A DNA stretch of 64,000 nucleotides. It comes from an uncultured Porphyromonadaceae bacterium. Lineage in GTDB: Bacteria; Bacteroidota; Bacteroidia; Bacteroidales; Muribaculaceae. Numbering within the stretch: the first letter of the stretch is position 1; each line of letters opens with the position of its first letter. Shown here one piece after another: positions 25,513 through 34,038 of the stretch. The stretch spans positions 19,025 to 83,024 of the forward strand of contig CAMWNB010000005.1 in assembly GCA_947175495.1 (NCBI GenBank), read 5' to 3'. Made by a program: the position numbers and the translations under genes. Under the pieces are notes generated by a model. That model was given only the letters and a program-made list of their open reading frames with translations, was not told where the DNA came from and did not search any database.

Positions 25513-26483
25513 GGCGTCTTGCCGCCGCCCTGCTTGCCGCCGTGCTGCTCGCGGCATGCTCGCGCGCGCCCCGCTGGCACACGGAAGAGGGTGCGGCATG
25601 GGGCACGCTCTATCATCTCACCTACCGCGCGCCTGCGTCGCTGCACGACAGCGTGCGCGCCGTGATGCGCGCCGTTGAGCTGAGTGTGTCGCCATTCGAG
25701 CCGGCGTCGCGCATCGCTGCCGTCAATGCCGGCCGCACCGACACGCTCGACGCCATGCTTGCGGCGCTCGTGGCCGAGTCGCAGCGCGTGTGCCGCATCA
25801 GCGGCGGCGCTTTCGACCCCACGGTGATGCCACTGGTTGACCTGTGGGGCTTCGGACCGTCGGGCGAGCGCACGGAGCCGCGACAGGAACAGATAGACAG
25901 CGCCCTGCGGCTTGTGGGCATACTCGACTGCCGTCTGGACGGCATGCGCTTCGTGCGCAAGCATCCCGGCACGCGCCTCGACTTCTCGGCCATAGCAAAG
26001 GGCATGGGCGTGGACGCCGTGGCCGCTATGCTGCGGCGCAACGGCGTGGCGGACTATATGGTGGAGATTGGCGGCGAGGTGGCTCTCGGAGGACGCAATC
26101 CGCGCGGCGACGACTGGCGCATACAGATCGACGCGCCCGTCGACGACCCCGACGGCACCACCCACGAGCGCATGCGCGTAGTGGCTCCGGGCAGTGGAAG
26201 CTGCATAGCCACGTCGGGCAACTACCGCAACTACCGCTTGCTGCGCGACGGTACGCGCGCGGCCCACATCATCAGCCCCGCGACGGGGCGCACAGTGTCC
26301 TCCGACGTGCTTTCGGCCACTGTGGTGGCTCCATCGTGCATGCTCGCCGACGCCCTGGCAACCGCGGCCATGGGAATGACGTCGGACAGCGTCCTGGCCA
26401 TGGCCGGGCGCGTGCCCGACGTGCGCGTGTTGCTGGCCGTGGCCGACGGCGACAGCCTGCGCGTGGTCTCCACGCTTAAATAG
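25509..26483 (+). CDS. apbE: FAD:protein FMN transferase (ApbE), lipoprotein
   Basis: This 324-residue protein attaches FMN to threonine residues of periplasm-facing flavoproteins such as NqrB, NqrC and RnfG, using FAD and Mg. A signal peptide ends in a lipobox (LLAAC, cysteine near residue 17), so it should be anchored in the periplasm. Family motifs are present in order: VSPFEPASRIAAVNAG, GGAFDPTVMPLVDLWGFG, SAIAKGMGVDAVA, VEIGGEVALGGRNP and AAHIISPATGR. It is translationally coupled to xseB although the functions are unrelated. It ends ten bases before the convergent SusD gene. Confidence 0.93.
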   Translation: MRRLAAALLAAVLLAACSRAPRWHTEEGAAWGTLYHLTYRAPASLHDSVRAVMRAVELSVSPFEPASRIAAVNAGRTDTLDAMLAALVAESQRVCRISGGAFDPTVMPLVDLWGFGPSGERTEPRQEQIDSALRLVGILDCRLDGMRFVRKHPGTRLDFSAIAKGMGVDAVAAMLRRNGVADYMVEIGGEVALGGRNPRGDDWRIQIDAPVDDPDGTTHERMRVVAPGSGSCIATSGNYRNYRLLRDGTRAAHIISPATGRTVSSDVLSATVVAPSCMLADALATAAMGMTSDSVLAMAGRVPDVRVLLAVADGDSLRVVSTLK

Positions 26484-26493
26484 GGTCAGCTGC

Positions 26494-28203
26494 TTACCAG
26501 CCCGGATTCTGCACCAGAGAGGTGTTGCGCTCAAGCTCTACGAGCGGGATGGGCCACAACTCGTGGCGCGGCTGATAGGAACGTGTGTACATGAGGTCGC
26601 CGAAGATGTCGCGGGCGTCGCTCACCGATGCCTCGAGCAGCCCCCAGCGGCGCAGGTCCCAGTAGCGCTGTCCCTCGCCCGCGAGCTCGCATGCCCGCTC
26701 GTGGCGAATGCGTTCTGCCATGGCCTCGCGGCTGTCGGCGGAGATGTCGGGCATGCCTGCGCGTGCGCGCACCTTGTTCACTTCGGTAGCGGCTTCGTCG
26801 GTGTGGCCGAGTTCGTTCTGCGCCTCGGCGAGCATCAGCAGCACGTCGGCCAGGCGGATGAGCGGAAATTCGTAGGGCGTGCGGTTGTATTCGCCCCAGT
26901 AGCCGTCGAGGTTGCCGGTGGGGATCCATTTGCGCCAGAAGTATGAGTTCCATCCCTCGGAGTTCCGGATAAAGGACATGGCTTCCATGGGCGCGCCGCC
27001 CTTGGAGGGGTCGGCGAGCACGAACTGCTTGTCGCGCGGGTTGGAGCCGGCGTCGGTGCCGAGGTAGTGGGAGTAGGGTGTGATGATGTTGAGGCAGAGG
27101 CGCGGGTCGCGGTTGCGGTAGGCGTCGGCGATGAGCGCCGTGTCACATTCCAGCGTGCTTGTGACGACGGTGCTGCCCTGGTCGATGGCCACGCACATCA
27201 TGCGCCGGCGCTCGGCGGGGGATGCAGCGGAGAATCCGGGCAGCACATCGTCCCAGGAGAATGGGGTTCCGTCGGGGCGCTCGTACATGTCGGCCAGCGT
27301 GACGGACGGCACTATGGCATTGCCGGCAATGAGGCGCATGGTCGATTTGTTGCCGAAATACGACACGATGTCGAGCGCGTAGCCCGAGACATTGCCGTCG
27401 ATCGACTGTATGGAGAATATCATCTCGGGGCTGTGGGCGCCGTTGTAGAGGCGGAAGAGCCCGTTGTAGTCGGGGTGCAGCGCGTAGCCGTAGTCGGCGT
27501 GGCGGTTGTAGACAATCTCGTCGAAGTCGGCAGCGGCTTCTGCCCACTCTCCGGCGAAGAGGTGCACCTTGCCGCGCAGGGCGTAGGCAGCGCCGCGTGT
27601 GGCGCGTCCGAGGTCGGCCGCGTCCCATTCCACGGGCAGCATGTCGATGGCGTCGGTGAGGTCGTCGACGATGTGGGCGCGCAGTTCGTCGGCGGTGCAG
27701 CGCGGGGCGTTGAGCGAGGCAAACTCCTTGTTGATGTCGCAGCTCTCGTCGTAGTAGGGCACACCGCCCCAGCAGTTGAGCATGCGGAAGTAGGCCATGG
27801 CCCGCAGGAACTTGGCCTCGCCGGTGACGCGCCGTATGGTCTCCTCGCTTATGGGCATGCCGGCGGCGTTGCGGATGACGGTGTTGGAGCGGTGCACCAG
27901 CTCGTAGAGGTACTGCCAGTGGTTCTGCACGCCTGTGCTGCCCGACGAGAACGAGGAGCCGCGGGAGATGTCGGCCCAGGGCGATGTTCCGTCGGCGATG
28001 TCGCTGCACATGTCGAAAGTGAACTCCATGCCGAAGCACCACGGGGCGCGCATGGCATTGTACATGCCGGCGGCGGCCTGGCGGGCGTGTTCTTCGGTCT
28101 GCCAGAAGGTGGTGCCGCTCATCTGGTCGGCGGGTGTGTAGTCGAGGCTCTCGCATGCCGTGCAGAGCGCGGCGATGGTGGCAAATCGCAGGATATGTTT
28201 CAT
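26494..28203 (-). CDS. SusD/RagB-family glycan-binding lipoprotein
   Basis: This 569-residue outer-membrane lipoprotein is the substrate-binding lid of a SusCD importer. The start is the ATG at 28203, giving MKHILRFATIAALCTACES with a lipobox and cysteine near residue 17; the open frame continues far upstream but overlaps susC in another frame and is not coding. Typical SusD features follow: TFWQTEEHARQAAAGMYNAM, the TPR-like helices with FLRAMAYFRMLNCWGGVPYY, and the C-terminal RRWGLLEAS and LVQNPGW ending. It starts two bases after the SusC stop. The upstream GH127/GH146 gene suggests arabinose-containing glycans as ligand. Confidence 0.92.
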   Translation of the reverse strand: MKHILRFATIAALCTACESLDYTPADQMSGTTFWQTEEHARQAAAGMYNAMRAPWCFGMEFTFDMCSDIADGTSPWADISRGSSFSSGSTGVQNHWQYLYELVHRSNTVIRNAAGMPISEETIRRVTGEAKFLRAMAYFRMLNCWGGVPYYDESCDINKEFASLNAPRCTADELRAHIVDDLTDAIDMLPVEWDAADLGRATRGAAYALRGKVHLFAGEWAEAAADFDEIVYNRHADYGYALHPDYNGLFRLYNGAHSPEMIFSIQSIDGNVSGYALDIVSYFGNKSTMRLIAGNAIVPSVTLADMYERPDGTPFSWDDVLPGFSAASPAERRRMMCVAIDQGSTVVTSTLECDTALIADAYRNRDPRLCLNIITPYSHYLGTDAGSNPRDKQFVLADPSKGGAPMEAMSFIRNSEGWNSYFWRKWIPTGNLDGYWGEYNRTPYEFPLIRLADVLLMLAEAQNELGHTDEAATEVNKVRARAGMPDISADSREAMAERIRHERACELAGEGQRYWDLRRWGLLEASVSDARDIFGDLMYTRSYQPRHELWPIPLVELERNTSLVQNPGW

Positions 28204-28205
28204 GA

Positions 28206-31200
28206 TCAGAACGTTATGTCGATGCCCACGGAGTACTGTCGCACGGTGGGGTAGCCCACGCCGGCGGCGAGCTCGGGGTCGAGGCCGGGGAAGCGGGTGA
28301 TGGTGAAGAGATTGTCGATGGAGGTGTAGATGCGCAGGTTTTCCACGAAGAAGCGGCGTGTGACGCTCTGCGGCAGCGTGTAGCCCACGCGGAGGTTCTT
28401 GCACCGCAGGTAGGCGGCGTCGTGGACGAAGGCGTCGCTGGCGATGTTGTTGCGGTCGTCGGCGGAGTTGCGCAATACGGGGTAGATGGAGTTGTAGGGG
28501 TTGTCGGGCGTCCAGGCGTTGTCGGTGATGTCTTTGTTGAGCGACTGTCCCATGACGGTGACGAAGCGGAATGCCTGGTTGTTGTAGTACACGGGGTTGT
28601 AGCCTGTGCCATGCAGGAGCATGGCCACGTCGAATCCGCGCCATGACGCGCCCAGGCCGATGCCGTAGGTGAGCCGGGGCGTGGTGCCGTAGCCTATCTC
28701 CACGCGGTCGTTGGCGTCGAGATTGCCGTCGCCGTTGGTGTCGGCATAGAGGAAGTCGCCGAGTTCGGGCCTGCGGTAGGTGGCGAAGTAGTCGGGGTTG
28801 CGGTCGACGAGCGACTGCACATAGGCCAGGTCGGCGTCGTCGCGGACGATTCGGTCGACGTGCAGCACGTAGAGCTGGTCGATGGGCTTGCCTTCCTGCG
28901 TCTTGTACACGCCGTTGACGGACGACACGTCGCCGCGGAATTTTGTGACCGTGTTGGTGACGAAGCCCATGTTGAAGTCGGCGTAATAGTCGACTCTTCC
29001 GATGCGGTCGGCCCAGTGGAGTTCGAGCTCCATGCCTCGGTTGCGCACCTGGCCGGCGTTCTGGTTGGGGACGGTGGATGTGCCGTGCTCGAGTGGCGCG
29101 GGCAGCGAGATGAGGATGCCTTTGGTGTGTTTGTCGTAGACGTCGACCGAGCCGCTCAGGCGGCTGTTGAACAGGGCGAAGTCGAGGCCGACGTTGGTCA
29201 TGTAGGTTTTTTCCCACGACAGCGAGGGGTTGGAGAGCACGGTCTGCGCGAAGCCGCCGGCGATGTTGCCGTTGAGCACATAGCCTGCCGTGGCGAAGAG
29301 CGACTGGTACATGTAGAGGCTGGTGGTGGCGTTGTTGCCGAGCGAGCCGTAGGAGGCGCGCAGCTTGAGCGAGTTGAGCCAGCCGCGTGTGGCGCGCATG
29401 AAGCGTTCCTGCGAGATGCGCCAGCCTGCCGAGACGGAGGGGAACCATCCCCAGCGCTCGCCGGGGGCGAAGCGCGACGAACCGTCGGCGCGCAGGTTGG
29501 CTTCGAGGAGGTAGCGGTCGTCCCAGCTGAGGTTGACGCGTCCGAAGTAGGAGCGCATGGCCCACTCGGTGTAGTTGCCTCCGATGGCTCCGTCGGTGGT
29601 TGCGGCGTCGATTGATGTGAGGGAGTCGTCGATGAGGTCGTAGGTGATGAAGTTCTCGTACTCGTACTTGTTGTACTCCTGGCTCATGCCGGCCATGACG
29701 GAAGCGCCGAGGGGTCCGGCCTTGAAGGTGTAGGTGGCGGTGAGTTCCGACGAGCGGTAGGTGTTGGCGTAGTTGTAGCGGCGGATATAGGTGCGGACCA
29801 CGCCTTCGCGGATGAGCACGGGGCCGTCGGCGGTGAAGCGGTAGAGGTCGCGGTCGGTGAGGTGCTGCTCGACGCGGCGGTCCCAGATGTTGTAGGTGTA
29901 GGATCCGCGTATGGTCAGTCCCTTGAGAGGCTGCAGGCGTGCGTTCAGAGAGGTTACGAGGCGGCGTGTGCGGGTGGGGAACTCATCTTTGTAGAACCAC
30001 TGCCGGCGGTAGGGGTTGAAGTTGCTGACGTTTTCCTCCTCGGGGTTCTGTATGCCGCCGTAGAGGCCTGTGGCGGGGTCGTAGAGCGTCATGCCCGGCA
30101 CGGTGTTGAAGGCTCCCGAACCGAAGATGACGTCGCCGCCGTTGGTGGCGTTTTCCGACGAGGGGTTGTTGTAGTCGATGTGGCCGAAGATGTTGCAGCC
30201 TACGGCGAGCCATGGCTTTACGTTGACCTCGGTGTTGGTGCGCAGCTGGTAGCGCTTGTAGTCGGTGTAGTAGATCATGCCGGGGTTGTCGACGTAGCCC
30301 AGCGACACGTTGTAGCGTGCGCGGCGTCCGCCGCCCGAGATGCCGATGTTGTGGGTCTGCACCACGGACGGGTCGCGGTAGATGTGGTCCTGCCAGTCGG
30401 TGTTGGGATAGATGGTGGGGTTACGTCCGGCGTCGTTGCGCCATTCGTCGATTTTGCCTTGCGAGAAGCGCTCGGCCTGTCCGTTGACGCGCAGTGCGGC
30501 GTTCTGTATCTCCATGAAGTCGGCGTAGTCGGTGACGAGATTGAGGCGCCGTGCCACTTTCTCGAACGACACGTTGCCGCTGTAGGTGAGCCTGGGGGCC
30601 GACTGCGCTCCGGTGCGTGTGGTGACGAGTATCACGCCGTTGGCTGCGCGCGAGCCGTAGATTGCCGCCGAGGCGGCGTCCTTGAGGACGGTGATGCTCT
30701 CGATGTCGCGCGGGTTGAGGTCGCTCAGCGCTATGCCCGTTGTGCCGTCGACGACGACGAGGGGTGCGGCGTCGTTGAGCGTGCCGCGTCCGCGCACGGT
30801 GATGCTCTGCGATTCGTAGCCGGGGGTGGAGCCTCCCGAGTTGACCACCGACAGGCCGGGCGCGAGTCCGGCGAGTGCGGCGGTGGCGTCGGTGATGGGC
30901 CGGTCGGCGAGTGCGTCGCTGCTGATCTGCGCCACCGAGCCGGTGAGGTCGATCTTGCGCTGTGTGGCGTAGCCTACGACCACGACTTCGTCGAGCTGCG
31001 AGTTGGCGGCGTGGAGGGTTATGCGGCATGTTGTCATGCCCGGGGCCACAACAAGCATGGCGGGCTGCATGCCCACATAGCTCACTTCCACGGTGTCGCC
31101 TTCGACGGCGGCCGGGAGGGAGAATCGGCCGTCGGCATCGGTGAGTGCTGCCACGCCTTGCCGGCCCGTCACCCGGGCGGCTGCGCCGATGACACTTTCG

Positions 31201-31286
31201 CCGTATTCGTCGACCACGGTGCCGTCGAGGGCCGCGAGGGGCAGGACGGCGCATAAAGCAAATAGTAGTGTGATGAATTTTTGCAT
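28206..31286 (-). CDS. SusC/RagA TonB-linked outer-membrane transporter
   Basis: This is a 1026-residue TonB-dependent barrel that imports oligosaccharides with the SusD partner. I chose the start at 31286 (MQKFITLLFALCAVLPLAALDG), a clean signal peptide; the 34 in-frame codons upstream run through the promoter. The N-terminal carboxypeptidase-regulatory-like domain (DGTVVDEYGESVIGAA) leads to the LDEVVVVGY TonB-box region, the plug (ITVLKDAASAAIYGSRAANG) and the 22-strand barrel ending in YSVGIDITF. There is no STN signalling domain, so it is unlikely to signal through an anti-sigma factor. A -7 element lies just upstream, so SusC-SusD can be expressed separately from the enzyme gene. Confidence 0.93.
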   Translation of the reverse strand: MQKFITLLFALCAVLPLAALDGTVVDEYGESVIGAAARVTGRQGVAALTDADGRFSLPAAVEGDTVEVSYVGMQPAMLVVAPGMTTCRITLHAANSQLDEVVVVGYATQRKIDLTGSVAQISSDALADRPITDATAALAGLAPGLSVVNSGGSTPGYESQSITVRGRGTLNDAAPLVVVDGTTGIALSDLNPRDIESITVLKDAASAAIYGSRAANGVILVTTRTGAQSAPRLTYSGNVSFEKVARRLNLVTDYADFMEIQNAALRVNGQAERFSQGKIDEWRNDAGRNPTIYPNTDWQDHIYRDPSVVQTHNIGISGGGRRARYNVSLGYVDNPGMIYYTDYKRYQLRTNTEVNVKPWLAVGCNIFGHIDYNNPSSENATNGGDVIFGSGAFNTVPGMTLYDPATGLYGGIQNPEEENVSNFNPYRRQWFYKDEFPTRTRRLVTSLNARLQPLKGLTIRGSYTYNIWDRRVEQHLTDRDLYRFTADGPVLIREGVVRTYIRRYNYANTYRSSELTATYTFKAGPLGASVMAGMSQEYNKYEYENFITYDLIDDSLTSIDAATTDGAIGGNYTEWAMRSYFGRVNLSWDDRYLLEANLRADGSSRFAPGERWGWFPSVSAGWRISQERFMRATRGWLNSLKLRASYGSLGNNATTSLYMYQSLFATAGYVLNGNIAGGFAQTVLSNPSLSWEKTYMTNVGLDFALFNSRLSGSVDVYDKHTKGILISLPAPLEHGTSTVPNQNAGQVRNRGMELELHWADRIGRVDYYADFNMGFVTNTVTKFRGDVSSVNGVYKTQEGKPIDQLYVLHVDRIVRDDADLAYVQSLVDRNPDYFATYRRPELGDFLYADTNGDGNLDANDRVEIGYGTTPRLTYGIGLGASWRGFDVAMLLHGTGYNPVYYNNQAFRFVTVMGQSLNKDITDNAWTPDNPYNSIYPVLRNSADDRNNIASDAFVHDAAYLRCKNLRVGYTLPQSVTRRFFVENLRIYTSIDNLFTITRFPGLDPELAAGVGYPTVRQYSVGIDITF

Positions 31287-31303
31287 AAGTTTGTATTTCG
31301 TGG

Positions 31304-31311
31304 CAAATATA
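31304..31311 (-). promoter_or_regulatory. -7 element before susC of the arabinofuranosidase locus
   Basis: The minus strand reads TATATTTG (31311-31304), matching TAnnTTTG. No -33 TTTG is visible at the expected distance. The start codon is 18 bases further on. Confidence 0.45.
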
Positions 31312-31433
31312 TACACATCTGTCCGAGAAACATAACGAGTGTTAATGAATAACACAAAAGTGTAATGGAAAGATGTGAGCGGCAACAAATTTTTTTGTGT
31401 AGGCCCGCTATTTAGTTGTCGTGCAATAGCCCG

Positions 31434-31472
31434 CAGGCTGCGCGGACGCCTTCGCGGCGCCTGCGCAGCCTG
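31434..31472. other. Long GC-rich hairpin between the GH127/146 gene and susC
   Basis: CAGGCTGCGC (31434-31443) pairs perfectly with GCGCAGCCTG (31463-31472), and an inner CGCC/GGCG stem extends it. No T run follows on the minus strand, so it may be a processing or attenuating structure rather than a full terminator. Confidence 0.6.
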
Positions 31473-31520
31473 TGGCTGTTGGTTGGTATGGCCGCTCTGC
31501 GGCCGGGTTTTGTCGTGGGG

Positions 31521-33908
31521 TCAGTGCTGCGGGGCGAGTAGGCGCAGGTAGTAGAGGCCGCCGGCGATGTTGCCGGTGCGGGCGCGGAATTCCACGCGCA
31601 CGCGCTCCCGGCCGTCGAGCAGGGCCGCGGGCACGGGATATTCGACGTTGATGAATCCGTCTCGTCCGCCCTGCAGCGACTCTGTGGCCACGGGCGTGCC
31701 GTCCACGAGGATGTCGAAGGTGCGGTTGCCGCCGCCGTCGCCGCCCCAGTAGCGCGCCATGAGCGTGACGCCTTCGGTGTGGCCGCGTGTGAGCAGTTCG
31801 TAGCTGAACGGGCCGCTGCCGTCGCGGTAGTATTCGCCATGGCATGTGCCGGCGTTGGTGGCGGTCTGCTGCATGAAGTGGTCGCTCTCGCTCTGCTGCG
31901 TGCCTGTGGCCACATGGTCAAGCGTGCGCGCTTCCAGGGCCTGCGCCGCGGCCTCCTCGGCCTCGAGGGCTGCGCGGATGGCCTGCCAGCGGTCGCTGTC
32001 GACGTTGAGCCAATACATCATGTAGCGGGCGTCGTGGATGTCGCTGAAAGGCTCAAGCACGAGTGTGCTCCACCGGGGGTCGTTGTAATAGCCTTCGATG
32101 CGGAAGTGCAGGCGGGCGGGGTCGGTCATGCGCACGGCGTCGGCGAGGGTCTCGCGCGGGCCTATGAGCAGTGGCGCAGTGTAGATGTCTTTCTGCGGGC
32201 CGCCGGCCACATGGCCCATGCGGCTTTCGTCGGCATGGAGGCCGTCGAGCCGGTCGGTGCCGGTGCGTGCGCCCAGCAGGACGGGGCCGTAGGTGAATGC
32301 CACATAGTCGGGACAGTGGGGCAGCGGGGTGACGCTCACATGCATGGGCAGGCACAAGTCCACGATGTCGCCTTTTTTCCATTTGCGTGCGATGCGCACA
32401 TAGCCGGGAGTGTCGGGGACATCGACGGGCTTGCCGTTGACGCTGACGGCGAAGCCTCGGGCCCATGCCGGGCGGCGCACGGCGAGCACGAATCGGCCTC
32501 CCTTGTCGATGACGATGCGGGAGGCGGGGGTGCGGGGAAAGTCGGTCTGCTGGGTCAGTTCCACGCCTTTGTCGCGCCAGCGCAGGGTGGTGGGCATGAA
32601 CAGGTTGACGAACAGCGTGTCGGCGCAGTGGGTGTAGGCGAATCCGGCGTATTTGCCGTGGTTCTCCATGCCGGTGCCTACGCAGCACCACATGGCCTTG
32701 TTGGCCTGTGAGTACACGCGGTAGTGCTGGGGCCGTGCGGGGGTGAAGTAGACGTAGCCGCCTGTGGCGGGGTGCTGCGACGAGAGAATGTGGTTGTAGA
32801 GGGTGCCTTCGAAGAAGTCGGCGTAGCGGGAGTCGTGCGTGTCGGCGAAGAGCTGCTCGGAGAGCTTGAGCATGTTGTTGGAGTTGCATGTCTCCACGCC
32901 CTCGTTGCTGGTAATGAACTTGCCGTACTCGCCGTCGGCGGGAAACCATTCGCCCACGGAGTTGCCTCCCACCGCGATGCTGCGGTTGCAGGCCACGTCG
33001 TGCCAGAAGAAGCGTGCGGCCTCGCCGAAATCGCGGGCGTGGTCCTGCTGGTAGGTGCGCTCGAAGCCTACCACTTTCGGCACCTGGGTGTTGGCGTGCA
33101 CGTTGTCGATGGTGGCGGCGCGGTGGGCGGCCATGCCGTCGAGCAGCCATCGGTGGGTGTAGCGGCGAGCCGCGTCGAGGTAGCGCTGTCGTCCGGTCAT
33201 CTGGTAGGCGTCGGCGAACATTTCGTTTATGCCGCCGTGCTCGTGGCCGAGGATTGCCTGCACCTGTTCGTCGCTGAGGCCGTCGATGAGCCGGACGCCC
33301 CAGTCGCAGAGGCGCAGGAACATGTGGCGCGCTGTGGTGTTGTCGCCGTAGAGCCATGCGTCGCGCAGGCCGGCGAAGGTTTTGTGCACATTGTAGAAAG
33401 GCACCCACGAGGCCCAATAGAGGTCCATTTCTCCACGGGCAAATGATGTCCACACTTCGCGGGAGCGTGGCACTCCGCCGAGGTAGCCGTGCATGGTGCT
33501 GTCGGGGCATGCGTCCCAGGCGTCCTGACAGTCCTTGAGGCGCGCGACGAAGCTGTCCATGCGTTCTTTCAGCCGTTCTTTCAGCCCGGGGTCGGGGCAT
33601 GAGCGCCAGGCGATGGCGAGGGCGGAGAGATAGTGGCCGCCCACATGGCCGTCAAGGCCGTTGGGGCCGCCCCAGTTGTCGAAGGCGGGGCCGCTTTCGG
33701 GGAGACCGGCCTGTTTTTCGTAGGGCTGGAGCAGGCGTGCGGCATCGTAGCTGAGGAGTACGCTGTCGTTGAGCATCATGGCATGGCGGAAGGGGCCGCC
33801 GGTGATGGTGACGTCGTCGAGGTCGAACATCTGGGGGTAGAGGCGGCTCTGGGCGGCGCCGGCGAGGGCTACGGCGGCGAGTGCGGCGAGTGTTATGTGT
33901 TTCTTCAT
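31521..33908 (-). CDS. GH127/GH146-type beta-L-arabinofuranosidase (DUF1680) with C-terminal beta domain
   Basis: This 795-residue exported enzyme belongs to the DUF1680 group that removes beta-L-arabinofuranose from plant glycans. A signal peptide covers ~1-19. The (alpha/alpha)6 domain carries FDNWGGPNGLDGHVGGHYLSALA, then Glu339 and Cys341 in ETCNSNNML, and Cys408-Cys409 in MWCCVGTGMENHGKY. In characterised members these positions form the Zn-thiolate site with a cysteine nucleophile. A beta-sandwich of the DUF6805 type (~650-795) follows. The substrate could be pectic arabinan, arabinogalactan or extensin arabino-oligosaccharide. It is first in the locus, and its own -7 element lies so close that the mRNA may be leaderless. 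Confidence 0.88.
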   Translation of the reverse strand: MKKHITLAALAAVALAGAAQSRLYPQMFDLDDVTITGGPFRHAMMLNDSVLLSYDAARLLQPYEKQAGLPESGPAFDNWGGPNGLDGHVGGHYLSALAIAWRSCPDPGLKERLKERMDSFVARLKDCQDAWDACPDSTMHGYLGGVPRSREVWTSFARGEMDLYWASWVPFYNVHKTFAGLRDAWLYGDNTTARHMFLRLCDWGVRLIDGLSDEQVQAILGHEHGGINEMFADAYQMTGRQRYLDAARRYTHRWLLDGMAAHRAATIDNVHANTQVPKVVGFERTYQQDHARDFGEAARFFWHDVACNRSIAVGGNSVGEWFPADGEYGKFITSNEGVETCNSNNMLKLSEQLFADTHDSRYADFFEGTLYNHILSSQHPATGGYVYFTPARPQHYRVYSQANKAMWCCVGTGMENHGKYAGFAYTHCADTLFVNLFMPTTLRWRDKGVELTQQTDFPRTPASRIVIDKGGRFVLAVRRPAWARGFAVSVNGKPVDVPDTPGYVRIARKWKKGDIVDLCLPMHVSVTPLPHCPDYVAFTYGPVLLGARTGTDRLDGLHADESRMGHVAGGPQKDIYTAPLLIGPRETLADAVRMTDPARLHFRIEGYYNDPRWSTLVLEPFSDIHDARYMMYWLNVDSDRWQAIRAALEAEEAAAQALEARTLDHVATGTQQSESDHFMQQTATNAGTCHGEYYRDGSGPFSYELLTRGHTEGVTLMARYWGGDGGGNRTFDILVDGTPVATESLQGGRDGFINVEYPVPAALLDGRERVRVEFRARTGNIAGGLYYLRLLAPQH

Positions 33909-33915
33909 GGTGGTG

Positions 33916-33923
33916 CAAAGTTA
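33916..33923 (-). promoter_or_regulatory. -7 element for the arabinofuranosidase gene, nearly leaderless
   Basis: The minus strand reads TAACTTTG (33923-33916), a full -7 match. It ends seven bases before the start codon at 33908, so the leader would be only a few bases. No -33 TTTG is evident. Confidence 0.5.
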
Positions 33924-33982
33924 AGAATAAAAGTGCGTGCGGTGCGTGTGGGATTGTTACAATGTTTTTGCGGTGTGTAACA

Positions 33983-34015
33983 AAGCGGGGCGGCGATGTG
34001 GTCGCCGCCCCGCTT
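33983..34015 (-). terminator. Terminator of the SusC-SusD-lipoprotein operon
   Basis: A perfect 14-bp GC-rich stem (33983-33996 with 34002-34015) and a five-base loop lie 23 bases past the lipoprotein stop. The T run on the minus side is short (CTTTGTT). Confidence 0.7.
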
Positions 34016-34038
34016 GGGGAATGGGTTATGACGTGCGC

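Noticed and set aside
28204..29565. A 5' extension of the first SusD frame giving 1023 residues
   Set aside because: The added part overlaps susC out of frame and is Arg/His/Pro-rich; a lipoprotein signal begins exactly at 28203.
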